Source: Geobacillus icigianus (GTDB lineage: Bacteria; Bacillota; Bacilli; Bacillales; Anoxybacillaceae). Taken from it: 64,000 bases of DNA. Under the pieces are notes generated by a model. That model had not been told where the DNA came from, did not search any database, and saw only the letters and a list, made by a program, of their open reading frames with translations. How positions within the stretch are numbered: the first letter of the stretch is position 1; each line of letters opens with the position of its first letter. The translations under genes and the position numbers were made by a program. This document shows, piece by piece, positions 1-9,535 of the stretch. The DNA lies in contig NZ_JPYA01000162.1 in the NCBI RefSeq assembly GCF_000750005.1, positions 62,001 to 126,000 on the forward strand, in the 5' to 3' direction.

Positions 1-9
1 AGGAAAATC

Positions 10-435
10 ATGCAAACGGTGCGGGATATTATGTCGACGGATGTGCAGTATTGCACCCCGCTTGACAATATGTATGAAGCGGCGGTAAAGATGCGCGATT
101 TCGATATCGGGGCCATTCCGATCGTTGATGAGGGGCGGCTTGTCGGAATGATTACGGACCGCGACCTCGTCGTGCGCGGCATCGCGGAAAAGCATCCGGG
201 CTCGACAGCGGTGACGGAAGTGATGAGCCGCGATATTACGGCGGTTTCTCCCGATGATTCCGTGCAGGCGGCGGCCGATCTGATGGCGCACCATCAAATT
301 CGCCGCCTCCCGGTCGTTGAGAATGGCCGGTTGGTCGGGATGGTTTCCCTCGGCGATTTGGCGGTGAATCGTTATTCCGATGAACGGGCTGGCCGCGCGT
401 TAAGCGACATTTCCGAACCGGCCCGCCATCCGTAG
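10..435 (+). CDS. ylbB: Two-CBS-domain protein, YlbB-like
   Basis: A 141-residue cytosolic protein made almost only of two CBS modules, about residues 7-62 and 72-127, each with the typical strand ending GRLVGM followed by D-L. CBS pairs usually bind adenine nucleotides and act as energy or ligand sensors; the partner is not visible here. The start has AGGA three bases upstream. It heads the same ylb gene order as in B. subtilis, which supports the name ylbB, but the family is large and the function unknown. Confidence 0.85.
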   Translation: MQTVRDIMSTDVQYCTPLDNMYEAAVKMRDFDIGAIPIVDEGRLVGMITDRDLVVRGIAEKHPGSTAVTEVMSRDITAVSPDDSVQAAADLMAHHQIRRLPVVENGRLVGMVSLGDLAVNRYSDERAGRALSDISEPARHP

Positions 436-469
436 GACGACGGAGCTTGTGCCGCTTTTTTCGCAAAGA

Positions 470-500
470 AAGGGGCGTTTTGGGCCGCCCTCTTTTTTTT
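470..500 (+). terminator. Rho-independent terminator after the CBS gene
   Basis: GGGCG at 473-477 pairs with CGCCC at 486-490 and is followed by a run of T at 493-500. It separates the CBS gene from ylbC. Confidence 0.7.
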
Positions 501-516
501 GCTTTCGCAAAACCGC

Positions 517-522
517 TATAAT
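517..522 (+). promoter_or_regulatory. Possible -10 box for ylbC
   Basis: A perfect TATAAT sits 38 bases before the ylbC start and just after a terminator. No good -35 box is visible 16-18 bases upstream, so only the -10 element is called. Confidence 0.4.
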
Positions 523-560
523 GACAGTAAGAAAACTGTGCAGAAAGCGGGAGTTGCTGG

Positions 561-1568
561 GTGAAATGGATGTTCCTTTTTTTGCTCTTGTTCATCGGAT
601 TGTACTTTTTCACGCCGAGTCCGCCGCCCCCAAGCCCCCCGGGGCAGCCGGAAATCAATGGGCATATGTTGAAAGAACCGAAGGCGACAGCCGGCTTAGT
701 GACATTGATCGGCCAGCCAGTACAGGCGGTGAACCAACAGCTCGGTCGGCCTGATCGCGTCGATCCATCCGCCTATGGATATGAATGGTGGGTGTACAGG
801 CGTCATCTCGACTCCTATGTACAGGTCGGTGTTGCTCGCGGAAAAGTCGTCACCATCTTGGCCGGTGGGGAACGAGTGAACGTTGAGCCGTTTGCGGTCG
901 GCCAGCGCCTGCAGACGATTTTTCAAACGATGCCGGTTCTATCCAATATTAAAATTCAGCTCCCGAGCGGAACGTATCGATTCGAACTGTCGGAGCAAGA
1001 TTATTCGACAAGGCCGGTGGTGAAAGTCGGTGCCGTCTATGCCCAGCTGTACGTAGACCGCTTCACTGACCAAGTGGCGGCCGTGCGTTTAATGGACGCG
1101 GAAACGTTTGTCAAGTTGCGGCCGTACGAGCTCGTTTATCGCGGGCATCTACCTGATGTTCCTACCCTTTCGGAAGAACAGCAGCGGATGGTTGATGCCG
1201 GCAATGCGAAGCAAATTTTTGACTGGACGAATCTCTTTCGCCGCCGCCATCAGCTGTCTGTTCTCGCTTGGGATGACGACGCGGCGGCGGCCGCAGCGAA
1301 GCACAGCCGCGATATGCATGATCATCAGTTTTTTTCCCATAAATCGCCGCGGTACGGTGATTTATCGGAGCGGTTGCAGGCGCTTCACATTCCGTTTCGG
1401 GTGGCTGGAGAAAACATCGCCGCTCACCAAGTGGACGGCGTTGAGGTGGCCATCGGTTGGTTGAATAGCGAAAAACATCGGGAAATAATGATGAATCGGG
1501 AGTTTACGCATCTCGGCGTCGGCGTTTACGGCGATTATTACACGCAAAATTTCTTTACGCCGCGTTGA
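561..1568 (+). CDS. ylbC: Secreted or membrane-anchored CAP-domain protein YlbC
   Basis: 335 residues starting at GTG. The N-terminus (MKWMFLFLLLFIGLYFF) is a signal peptide or membrane anchor followed by a proline-rich linker. Residues about 45-190 form the domain often found before CAP domains in Bacillus, and residues about 205-335 are a CAP/SCP domain with the motifs HSRDM, FFSH, AGENIA and HREIMM. CAP proteins of Firmicutes act outside the cell, but the biochemical role of YlbC is not known. The gene lies between ylbB and ylbD as in B. subtilis. Confidence 0.85.
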   Translation: MKWMFLFLLLFIGLYFFTPSPPPPSPPGQPEINGHMLKEPKATAGLVTLIGQPVQAVNQQLGRPDRVDPSAYGYEWWVYRRHLDSYVQVGVARGKVVTILAGGERVNVEPFAVGQRLQTIFQTMPVLSNIKIQLPSGTYRFELSEQDYSTRPVVKVGAVYAQLYVDRFTDQVAAVRLMDAETFVKLRPYELVYRGHLPDVPTLSEEQQRMVDAGNAKQIFDWTNLFRRRHQLSVLAWDDDAAAAAAKHSRDMHDHQFFSHKSPRYGDLSERLQALHIPFRVAGENIAAHQVDGVEVAIGWLNSEKHREIMMNREFTHLGVGVYGDYYTQNFFTPR

Positions 1569-1636
1569 AAATTGGGCGCACCCTCGCCTGTGAGGCACGA
1601 TATGATATGGCAGATAGGCAAGAGTGGAGGAAAGGG

Positions 1637-2032
1637 ATGAGAGCGACCATGGCCAAGCCTTTGCACCCATCCGTTGAACAGTTTAAGCAGTTTGTAAAAA
1701 AACATCCGAAACTCATCCAAGAGGTGCGCAGCGGCAAAAAAACGTGGAAGCAAGTGTATGAGGACTGGTACTTGTTCGGCGAGGACGATGAGATATGGGA
1801 GCCTTACCGGGAAAGGGACGGCAAACGGCACGAAGGGGAAAAAGGGGCGAGCAAGTGGCTCGACAAGCTGGCTGCCATGCTTGGACAGATGGACGCCGCT
1901 GAAGTGCAGAAACATTTGGCGAACGTCCAGCAGGCGATTGGGGCCATTCAAAGCATTCTTTCCGAATTCCAAGGGGCCAGCCAGCAGCGCCCAAACAAAG
2001 ATGAACATCCGTTTTCCTTTCGGAAGGATTGA
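1637..2032 (+). CDS. ylbD: YlbD, spore-coat-type protein
   Basis: 131 residues. The reading frame is open further upstream, but the start at 1637 is preceded by GGAGG six bases away, so I prefer it. The N-terminal part is basic and charged with the motif FVKKHPKLI. The middle holds an acidic stretch EDDEIWEPY, and the C-terminal part could form an amphipathic helix. This matches YlbD, a small protein reported in the spore coat of Bacillus. It is followed after three bases by ylbE, so the two are probably co-transcribed. Confidence 0.8.
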   Translation: MRATMAKPLHPSVEQFKQFVKKHPKLIQEVRSGKKTWKQVYEDWYLFGEDDEIWEPYRERDGKRHEGEKGASKWLDKLAAMLGQMDAAEVQKHLANVQQAIGAIQSILSEFQGASQQRPNKDEHPFSFRKD

Positions 2033-2035
2033 AGG

Positions 2036-2278
2036 ATGGTGGCGATGAGAAAAGACGTATGGCAATATGTGCAAGGACAGCCGATGTTGCGAGCATTTTT
2101 GCGTGAACAGCCGCGCTGGTACCGGATTCTTGCCCGCCGTCCGCATGAGCTGGCCGCGTTCCAGCTGGCGGCGTTGCGTCATTATGAATTGACGATCCCG
2201 GACAAGGTGAAAAAATTTTCCCAGTCGCTGCAAATGGCTTCGCTGATGTGGCAAGTGTTTAAAGCTATGCGCGACTAA
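2036..2278 (+). CDS. ylbE: YlbE-like conserved protein
   Basis: 80 residues, predicted soluble, with the family signature FLREQPRWYR near residue 25 and a C-terminal amphipathic helix. The family (YlbE) is restricted to Bacillales and has no known function. GGAAGG lies six bases before the chosen start; an internal ATG at 2045 (MRKDV) is an equally likely start. It follows ylbD closely. Confidence 0.75.
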   Translation: MVAMRKDVWQYVQGQPMLRAFLREQPRWYRILARRPHELAAFQLAALRHYELTIPDKVKKFSQSLQMASLMWQVFKAMRD

Positions 2279-2387
2279 TGGCTTCTTCCGACTCACAGCC
2301 AACATAATGAGAAACAGGTTGGATGCCATACGCGACTAATTGGGCCGTCGGCGGCAAAGACTATGAGTCAGAAAGGGAGTGATATCT

Positions 2388-2741
2388 TTGCCGAAACGGC
2401 TCAAATCGTTGGCTGGAGCCATGCTGTTCGTTGTCTTCGCCTTCTGGGCGCTGGTGCCTGCTCATGCCGAACGGGCGGATGCGCCGCTGCACGTCAACCA
2501 TGAGGTGAAAGGAAGCGACGTGTTCATCGAATGTTTCGCTCCCCGCTTTCCGTTTCGCCAAGGGAGCGGCGGCGGGCATGTCGATGTGTATGTCAATGGG
2601 CAAAAAGTAACCCAAGTGTATACAGCCGCCTTTGTTGTACGCGGCTTGCCGAGCGGAACCCATCATATTCGTCTGGAGTTTGTCTATAACGATGGGAGAA
2701 CGGCCGGCGTGGGGCACGAATTTGACGTTTCGATTCCGTAG
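2388..2741 (+). CDS. Small secreted protein of unknown function
   Basis: 117 residues from a TTG start with GGGAG eight bases upstream; a GTG nine bases earlier overlaps this SD and is less likely. Residues 1-27 form a clear signal peptide (basic LPKRLK, hydrophobic core, cleavage near AHA-ER). The mature part of about 90 residues is rich in beta-type segments: a conserved-looking HVDVYVNGQKV, then a GLPSGTHHIRLEFV turn and strand. This resembles an Ig-like or YtkA-like beta domain, but I cannot assign a family. No B. subtilis counterpart at this place is known to me. Confidence 0.7.
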   Translation: MPKRLKSLAGAMLFVVFAFWALVPAHAERADAPLHVNHEVKGSDVFIECFAPRFPFRQGSGGGHVDVYVNGQKVTQVYTAAFVVRGLPSGTHHIRLEFVYNDGRTAGVGHEFDVSIP

Positions 2742-2812
2742 TAAGGATTGAAGAAACCGGCTGTTACGGTCGAGCGCCGGCTGAGCCGCTTCTGCCATGC
2801 GCGCATGATCAC

Positions 2813-2953
2813 CTAGAAGGCCGGTGAAAAACCGTTGTCGCACACCAATCGGTGTCATGTTCATTCAAAAAAGAAAGCTGGTTCTGCAAAGTTTCTCTCA
2901 TTGGGAAATGGATGGAATCAGCAGCATTTTGCACGAAATCACCAGCCTCCTAG
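2813..2953. repeat. MITE-like palindromic repeat, copy 1 (141 bp)
   Basis: Begins CTAGAAGGCCGGTGAAAAAC and ends GAAATCACCAGCCTCCTAG. The ends are imperfect inverted repeats of about 17 bases, each starting with CTAG. The interior (a run of A then GAAAGCTG, and later GGAAATGGATGGAAT) matches copy 2 at 15235-15372. No coding capacity. Confidence 0.75.
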
Positions 2954-2955
2954 TG

Positions 2956-2990
2956 AAAAGGGCGTTCCACAGCGCGGGACGCCCTTTTTC
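2956..2990 (+). terminator. Terminator next to repeat copy 1
   Basis: AAAAGGGCGTTCC at 2956-2968 pairs with GGGACGCCCTTTT at 2976-2988, continuing into T. The symmetric A and T flanks mean it could act on both strands. It isolates ylbF from upstream genes. Confidence 0.75.
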
Positions 2991-3026
2991 GTTTTCCCTC
3001 CTTCTCTTTCCTTTTCCTTTTCGTTT

Positions 3027-3041
3027 TATTCATGGTATGAT
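3027..3041 (+). promoter_or_regulatory. Probable extended -10 promoter of ylbF
   Basis: TGGTATGAT (extended -10) ends 18 bases before the ylbF start codon, in an AT-rich stretch just after a terminator. The -35 region is not a clear match. Confidence 0.45.
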
Positions 3042-3058
3042 GAACGTATGGAGGTGCC

Positions 3059-3511
3059 ATGTTGGTGAGAATTGCGACTCTCGAGCGCATCGAGATTCTA
3101 GATAAAGCAGAAGGGTTAGCGAAAATGATTGTCGAGTCCGAACTGGCCGAGGAATACCGCCGCGCATTTTGGCGGTTGAAGCAGGACCGCCGCGCCCAAG
3201 AGCTGATTTCCCGATTTGTTCAGCTCAAAGAGCAGTATGAGGACGTGCAGCGCTTCGGCAAATACCACCCTGATTATCGCCCAATCATGAAAGCAGTGCG
3301 CGAAGCGAAACGGGAGCTGGATTTGCACGAAACCGTCGCCGCTTTTAAACAGGCGGAGAAGGCGCTGCAACAGCTGCTTGATGAAATCAGCGTGCTGATC
3401 GGCAAAGCGGTATCGGAGCATGTGAAAGTGCCGACCGGAAATCCGTACTTTTTGTCGGCAGGTTGTTCCGGCGGCTGCCGAAGCGGTGGAGGCTGCGGCT
3501 GCCGCACATAG
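3059..3511 (+). CDS. ylbF: YlbF (RicF), subunit of the Ric (YmcA-YlbF-YaaT) complex
   Basis: 150 residues. The helical Com_YlbF domain covers about residues 15-125 and includes KEQYEDVQRFGKYHPDYR, nearly identical to B. subtilis YlbF as I recall it. The C-terminal tail has four closely spaced cysteines (CSGGCxxGGGCGC). In B. subtilis, YlbF forms a complex with YmcA and YaaT that binds iron-sulfur clusters, affects mRNA processing through RNase Y, and promotes biofilm formation, competence and sporulation. GGAGGTG ends just upstream, so TTG at 3062 is an alternative start. ylbG follows. Confidence 0.92.
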   Translation: MLVRIATLERIEILDKAEGLAKMIVESELAEEYRRAFWRLKQDRRAQELISRFVQLKEQYEDVQRFGKYHPDYRPIMKAVREAKRELDLHETVAAFKQAEKALQQLLDEISVLIGKAVSEHVKVPTGNPYFLSAGCSGGCRSGGGCGCRT

Positions 3512-3529
3512 AAAAAAGGGGAAGGGACT

Positions 3530-3799
3530 ATGTTTCCACAACGGCAAGGCATTATTGTTTGGCTTCATTCGCTGAAACACGGAAAACAGCTGCGCAAGTT
3601 TGGTAACATTCATTACATCTCCAAGCGGCTGAAGTATGCCGTCTTATACTGCGACATGGAGCAAGCGGACTATGTCATGAAAAAGCTCGCCGCGCTTCCG
3701 TTTGTCAAACGGGTGGAGCCATCGTACCGCCCGTTTTTAAAGCTAGAATTCGAATCAAAAGGAGAGAAAGAGAAAGATTCCCCCTATCCGCTTGGCTGA
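3530..3799 (+). CDS. ylbG: YlbG, UPF0298 family
   Basis: 89 residues; AAGGGGAAGGGA is the SD before ATG. The sequence ([30 protein letters not shown] and later [13 protein letters not shown]) is typical of YlbG, a small alpha/beta cytosolic protein of unknown function found next to ylbF in Bacillales. It probably forms an operon with ylbF. Confidence 0.85.
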   Translation: MFPQRQGIIVWLHSLKHGKQLRKFGNIHYISKRLKYAVLYCDMEQADYVMKKLAALPFVKRVEPSYRPFLKLEFESKGEKEKDSPYPLG

Positions 3800-3961
3800 A
3801 CGAAAAGAGGGCACGTAACGCGCCCGGGTGGGGAAATCGCGGCGGAATGAGGACGAAAACGGTCGAAATGTTCGCTGACTTGCAAAATGAGGACGACAGC
3901 GGGAAAAGCCGCCGGTTTTCAATCACTTCGATTACAGGCGGTCGAATGCCAGTACGTATCG

Positions 3962-4010
3962 AAAAGAGGGAGTTCCGGCTTTTTTTGGGGAACTCCCTCC
4001 TCTTTTTTGC
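3962..4010 (+). terminator. Strong terminator in the ylbG 3' region
   Basis: GAGGGAGTTCC at 3966-3976 pairs perfectly with GGAACTCCCTC at 3989-3999 and a T-rich tail follows (4003-4008). The A-rich 5' flank would let it act on the other strand too. The rest of 3800-4195 shows no convincing gene; the open frames there lack SD sites and family features. Confidence 0.8.
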
Positions 4011-4195
4011 CATGGCCGATCGCGCTGCGGCGGGGGCGGAAAGCTTGTTTCCCCTCAAGCGCTGACGATGGAAAGAAACCGGCTGTTTGCCAGCACTATT
4101 TCTCCAATCAAAAAATTGGTCGCACCGGTGCTGCTCGCCACACGTTCACTGATCGAGCAAGCGGAACCGCTCGTTTTCGCTCTCGTTCGTTCCCG

Positions 4196-4585
4196 TTATT
4201 GAAGCGGGGGAATAAAGCGGTTTAGGCGCATGATGCCGATCAAATGTTGATAATACAAATCGCGTTCGGCAAACCATGTCGATGGCTTGACGTCGAGATG
4301 AATCACGTTCATACCGAGCGCTTGGGCCGTTTCGGCAAACAGCTCATACCGTTTGTTTGGCTTGACAGCCGGGTCGGGAATGCCTTCGCGGCAAATGTAA
4401 AGCGGCTGGAAGTCGCCGGGGTCGGTCGGATGCAGGACAACGGCCAAGGAAACGACGGCCCGTCCTTGTTTCACCGTATGGAAAGCGAAAAAGCCGGAGA
4501 CGCGATGACGGTTCGCGCGCGCCAGCTCGATCAGTTCATATATATCGGAATACCCTTCACCAAGTTCAATGAATCGTTGGATCAT
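4196..4585 (-). CDS. Conserved Bacillaceae protein of unknown function
   Basis: 129 residues on the minus strand. The frame is open much further upstream over rsmD, but AAGGGGGAA lies just before this ATG and the recognisable part starts here (MIQRFIELGEGYSDIYEL). It is a single soluble domain of mixed helix and strand, with a conserved-looking GEGYSDIYELIELA start. I have seen similar short proteins in Geobacillus and Bacillus genomes without a function. It is the only minus-strand gene in this stretch, placed between ylbG and rsmD, which are neighbours in B. subtilis. Confidence 0.7.
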   Translation of the reverse strand: MIQRFIELGEGYSDIYELIELARANRHRVSGFFAFHTVKQGRAVVSLAVVLHPTDPGDFQPLYICREGIPDPAVKPNKRYELFAETAQALGMNVIHLDVKPSTWFAERDLYYQHLIGIMRLNRFIPPLQ

Positions 4586-4650
4586 TGCTTGTTCCCCCTT
4601 GCAACCATCGTCCATTCTTAACTTTACCGGCTCTTGGCCGCGATTGCAAT

Positions 4651-4682
4651 AAAAAAAACCTTGCGGAACCGTTCCGCAAGGT
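4651..4682 (-). terminator. Minus-strand terminator without an obvious gene
   Basis: CCTTGCGGAAC and GTTCCGCAAGG (4659-4681) form a near-perfect hairpin. Read on the minus strand it is followed by eight T (4658-4651). It lies upstream of the minus-strand gene at 4196-4585, so it would end a transcript coming from about 4700-4950. No convincing coding sequence is seen there on that strand. Confidence 0.7.
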
Positions 4683-4877
4683 CCTTTCCAGTTTCTTGCC
4701 TCCGCGCAGGGCGGAACAAGAAACGGAAAGAATAAAGAAAAGGGAGAGGAGAAACCGGAGGAAGAACTTATGGGGAAACGTAAGTCTTCTCCGTCACTGG
4801 CAACGATGATGTTGCCATTACTCATTATGGCCCGTTCGCTCGTTTCTATACATTCGCGGGCGAAAAAATTCTTCAGT

Positions 4878-4905
4878 TTGACGTTTCTCAACTTTATGGT
4901 AAGAT
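4878..4905 (+). promoter_or_regulatory. SigA-type promoter of rsmD-coaD
   Basis: TTGACG at 4878-4883 and TAAGAT at 4900-4905 are separated by 16 bases, about 60 bases before rsmD. Confidence 0.55.
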
Positions 4906-4963
4906 TACAACGAATCGATTTTGCGTGCGATGAGATGGAAACGACCAAGAATGGGTGAAGGCG

Positions 4964-6287
<1,324 letters not shown>

Positions 6288-6297
6288 ACAACCCCGC

Positions 6298-6330
6298 CCC
6301 TCGCCCGGCCGGGCCGGCAGCGGGCGAGGG
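6298..6330. terminator. GC-rich hairpin between coaD and ylbJ
   Basis: CCCTCGCCCG at 6298-6307 pairs with CGGGCGAGGG at 6321-6330. There is no T run on either side, so termination is only possible, not clear. It could serve either of the convergent genes. Confidence 0.4.
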
Positions 6331-6364
6331 AGGCGGTCAAGAGCAGCGCGGGCGTCTCGCGGAT

Positions 6365-7597
6365 TTAGGAACGGCGGGGCCGTTCGCTGGCCGCTTTGGC
6401 CGTCAGCCATATATACAGGCAAAGGAACAGCATGGTGATCAGCGGCCCGTATGGCATCAGCCCTAAGTGTTCCTCTGGACGAGCGGAGGCTAACATATGG
6501 AAAAACGCTGGAATGTGGCCCGACTCGCCAGTCGCTGTCTCGACATACAGCGGCTGCCAAAGCGCATATGTAAAGATAGCAGCAAAGAACCCGTGCAGCA
6601 GGCGGGCGACCAAAAACGGCTGAAAGCGAATGTTCGCTTCGGCTAAAATGCTCGCGACCTGCGCTTGAACGGAAAATCCGCCGAACGCGAGAATGAAGCT
6701 GACCGCCACCGCTTTTTCCAACAATGTCGCCCCGTCGGTTTCGCTGATCATCTGGCTGCCGAGCGTAATTTCAAACAGGCCGGAAAACACCGGAATATCG
6801 AGCTTTTCCGGCAGCTGGACGAGGTGAAGCAGACGGCGGACGAGCGGAGCGAGCTGCTCGGTGAAATGCATAACGTTCAACAGTTGATTGACAACGGAAA
6901 AGAGAATAATAAAACCGCCGATCATCAACAGCGTTTGCACAGACGAGCGCACCGCATCACCAAGCAGTTTGCCAAGCGGCTGTTCGTTTTTCACCCGCGT
7001 GCGGTGCAGCGTCCGCAAGGCATACGGCAGCGAGAACGGCCGGCGTCTGCTTTTTGGCTGCCCCCGCTCCTTTCGGATGCCGTGAAAACGCATGATCAGC
7101 CCGACGGTGATGTTTCCTAAGTAATGCGAGGCGGCCAGCACGAAGCCAAGCTGCGGGTTGTGGAAAAATCCGGCTGACACTGCGCCGAAAATGAACAGCG
7201 GATTCGATGAATTGGTAAACGAAGAGAGCCGCTCCGCCTCAATGGTGGACAGCTGCTTTTCTTGGTATAACCGCGCCGTCAGCTTGGCCCCCGATGGGTA
7301 ACCGGACGCCATGCCCATCGCCCAAGCGAATCCGCCGACTCCCGGGACGCGGAACAGCGGGCGCATGAGCGGCTCCAGCAAGACGCCGAGAAAGTTGACG
7401 ACGCCAAAGCTGATGAGCAGCTCTGAGACGATAAAAAACGGCAAAAGCGATGGAAACACGACTTCCCACCACATCGTGAGGCCGCGGATGGACGCCTCAA
7501 GCGACTGTTTCGGGTAGCTAATGAGCGCAAACGCGAACAAGGTGGCAGCGGAAGCGAGCAGCGCCGTTTTCCCTTTTGTTCCCCAGTTTCGTTTCAA
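6365..7597 (-). CDS. ylbJ: Sporulation integral membrane protein YlbJ
   Basis: 410 residues from a TTG start with GGGGGGAG just upstream; an ATG 48 bases earlier lacks an SD. Eight or more hydrophobic segments are visible, arranged as two nucleoside-recognition (Gate) type halves separated by a charged loop (IRKERGQPKSRRRP). The segment LTMWWEVVFPSLLPFFI is highly typical of YlbJ. In B. subtilis, ylbJ is a mother-cell (SigE) gene needed for heat-resistant spores; the transported molecule is unknown. It is convergent with coaD and divergent from ylbK. Confidence 0.9.
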   Translation of the reverse strand: MKRNWGTKGKTALLASAATLFAFALISYPKQSLEASIRGLTMWWEVVFPSLLPFFIVSELLISFGVVNFLGVLLEPLMRPLFRVPGVGGFAWAMGMASGYPSGAKLTARLYQEKQLSTIEAERLSSFTNSSNPLFIFGAVSAGFFHNPQLGFVLAASHYLGNITVGLIMRFHGIRKERGQPKSRRRPFSLPYALRTLHRTRVKNEQPLGKLLGDAVRSSVQTLLMIGGFIILFSVVNQLLNVMHFTEQLAPLVRRLLHLVQLPEKLDIPVFSGLFEITLGSQMISETDGATLLEKAVAVSFILAFGGFSVQAQVASILAEANIRFQPFLVARLLHGFFAAIFTYALWQPLYVETATGESGHIPAFFHMLASARPEEHLGLMPYGPLITMLFLCLYIWLTAKAASERPRRS

Positions 7598-7730
7598 TGG
7601 TCTCCCCCCTTTTTTGCCGTGCAGCTTGGCGCGGTACAACCTCATATACCCTAATATACGAGCATAGGGGGACGTTTTAGACCATAAGATGGGAGCGGAG
7701 AATGCTGCGGCAGCAAAGGGGGGAGGAGGT

Positions 7731-8519
7731 ATGCCGCCGAAAATAGGCGTAGCGCTTGGGTCAGGGGGAGCGCGCGGGTTTGCGCACCTTGGGGTTTTGA
7801 ACGTGTTGGAAGATGAACAAATTCCGATTTCCTATCTGGCCGGCAGCAGCATCGGGGCGCTTGTCGCTGTGTTGTACGCGAGCGGCCACGGCCTTCATCG
7901 CCTTTATCGGCTCGCCCAATCGTTTCGGCGCAACGATTTTCTTGATTGGACAGTGCCGAAAATGGGGTTGATCGCCGGGGAACGAATTACGCAGTTCATT
8001 CGGTTGCTGACGAAAGGGAAGCGGCTTGAGGAGCTCTCGCCGCCTGTGGCGGTGGTCGCCACCGACTTGCGGACGGGGGAAAAGGTCGTGTTTCGGGAAG
8101 GGGAAGCGGCGCGTGCGGTGCGGGCGAGCATTTCGATCCCCGGCATTTTTGTGCCGGCGGAAATGAACGGTCGGCTGCTGGTCGATGGCGGCGTTGTCGA
8201 CCGCGTGCCGGTGTCGGTCGTCCGCGCGATGGGCGCCGACCTTGTGATCGCCGTTGATGTCGCTCCGCTGAACACGAACGCCGAAATCACGTCGATCGCG
8301 GATGTGATTTGGCAAAGTTTAGATATTTTACAAGCGGAACTCGTCATCCATCGCCAGCTTGCCTCGGACGTGATGATTCGTCCGCGTGTTGAATCGTACA
8401 GTTCCCAAGCGTTTACGGACATCAAAGAAATCATCGCCCGCGGAGAAGAGGAAGCGCGCAAGCAAATCGCTGCGATCCGCCGAGCGATGGAACAGTGGAA
8501 GGAGCCATCGTCACGATGA
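7731..8519 (+). CDS. ylbK: Patatin-like phospholipase family protein YlbK
   Basis: 262 residues; GGGGGGAGGAGG lies directly before the ATG, which is preferred over an upstream ATG at 7689. Patatin features: oxyanion loop GSGGARG (residues 10-16), nucleophile elbow GSSIG with Ser40, and the DGG motif with Asp152 completing a Ser-Asp dyad. All catalytic residues are intact, so it is probably an active acyl hydrolase, related to RssA of enterobacteria; the substrate is unknown. No signal peptide is seen. Its stop overlaps the ylbL start (ATGA). Confidence 0.88.
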   Translation: MPPKIGVALGSGGARGFAHLGVLNVLEDEQIPISYLAGSSIGALVAVLYASGHGLHRLYRLAQSFRRNDFLDWTVPKMGLIAGERITQFIRLLTKGKRLEELSPPVAVVATDLRTGEKVVFREGEAARAVRASISIPGIFVPAEMNGRLLVDGGVVDRVPVSVVRAMGADLVIAVDVAPLNTNAEITSIADVIWQSLDILQAELVIHRQLASDVMIRPRVESYSSQAFTDIKEIIARGEEEARKQIAAIRRAMEQWKEPSSR

Positions 8520-9535
8520 AAAGACGAACGTATATCGTTGCTTTTGTTCTTGGCGTCGTCCTTACTTTTCTCCTCATTTTTATCAAATTGCCGTACTATG
8601 TGACGATGCCGGGAAGCGCGCAAAGTTTACGGCCGCTCGTGCACGTTGAGCACGGTGACCGCGATGCCGGCACGTTGATGTTGACGACGGTGCGGATGGG
8701 GCGGGCGAATGTGGCATCGTATTTGCTCGCCCATATCCGCCCGTTTTATGAGCTGTATCCGGCGGAGGAAATCAAGCAGGAAGGGGAGAGCGACAAAGAC
8801 TATACGCTGCGCCAGCTTGAGCTCATGGAACAGGCGAAAGAAGCGGCGATCATCGTCGCCTATCGGCAGGCTGGGAAACCGGTGTCGTATCAACCGCGCG
8901 GCGCTTATGTCATGAGCGTTCTTTCCGATATGCCGGCCGCCGGGCGCTTGAAAACCGGCGACCTCATCGTTGCTTTGGACGGAAAACCGCTCGCCACATC
9001 GGAGCAAATGGTCAGCTATCTCCGCGGAAAGAAGGCGGGCGACCGCGTTCGTGTCGCGTTCATCCGCGGCGGGAAGCGGCGGGAAGCCGAGATTGCTTTG
9101 CGGCCGTTTCCAGATCATCCCGATCAAGCCGGCCTTGGGGTGATGCCGGTGACCGAGTATGACATCCGTACCGATCCGCCCGTTCAGATCGATTCGGAAC
9201 AAATCGGCGGCCCGTCGGCCGGGCTCATGTTTTCGTTGGAAATTTACAATCAGCTCGTTTCCGAAGACATCACGAAAGGTCATAAAATCGCCGGCACCGG
9301 AACGATCGATCTGAACGGAAACGTCGGCCCGATCGGCGGTGTTTCGCAAAAAGTGGTGGCCGCTGACCGCGAAGGGGCTGAAGTGTTTTTCGCGCCCAAC
9401 GAACATGGGGCACCGGCATCCAATTACCGCGAGGCGCTGCGGACGGCGAAGCAAATCGGGACGAAAATGAAAATCGTCCCGGTCGATACGTTTGATGATG
9501 CGATTCGTTATTTGCGCTCCATGCCGGAAAAATAA
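8516..9535 (+). CDS. ylbL: YlbL, membrane-anchored PDZ and Lon-type (S16) protease
   Basis: 339 residues, start overlapping the ylbK stop (ATGA). One membrane segment (about residues 5-27) is followed by an outer region, a PDZ domain (about 115-195) and a S16 peptidase domain in the last 130 residues. The catalytic Ser-Lys dyad is intact: Ser234 in GGPSAGLMF and Lys279 in GVSQKVVAA. No ATPase domain is present, as expected for this family. B. subtilis YlbL has been linked to removal of a DNA-damage checkpoint protein. The 3' end overlaps the convergent tmcAL by 28 bases. Confidence 0.9.
   Translation: MKRRTYIVAFVLGVVLTFLLIFIKLPYYVTMPGSAQSLRPLVHVEHGDRDAGTLMLTTVRMGRANVASYLLAHIRPFYELYPAEEIKQEGESDKDYTLRQLELMEQAKEAAIIVAYRQAGKPVSYQPRGAYVMSVLSDMPAAGRLKTGDLIVALDGKPLATSEQMVSYLRGKKAGDRVRVAFIRGGKRREAEIALRPFPDHPDQAGLGVMPVTEYDIRTDPPVQIDSEQIGGPSAGLMFSLEIYNQLVSEDITKGHKIAGTGTIDLNGNVGPIGGVSQKVVAADREGAEVFFAPNEHGAPASNYREALRTAKQIGTKMKIVPVDTFDDAIRYLRSMPEK

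Noticed and set aside
3705..4058. 117-codon minus-strand frame over the ylbG end and the terminator
   Set aside because: Antisense to ylbG, no SD, and its codons run through the terminator hairpin.
4770..4958. 62-codon plus-strand frame with GGAGG upstream
   Set aside because: The SD is acceptable but the protein has low-complexity hydrophobic and basic content, no family look, and it overlaps the rsmD promoter. Left out for lack of support.
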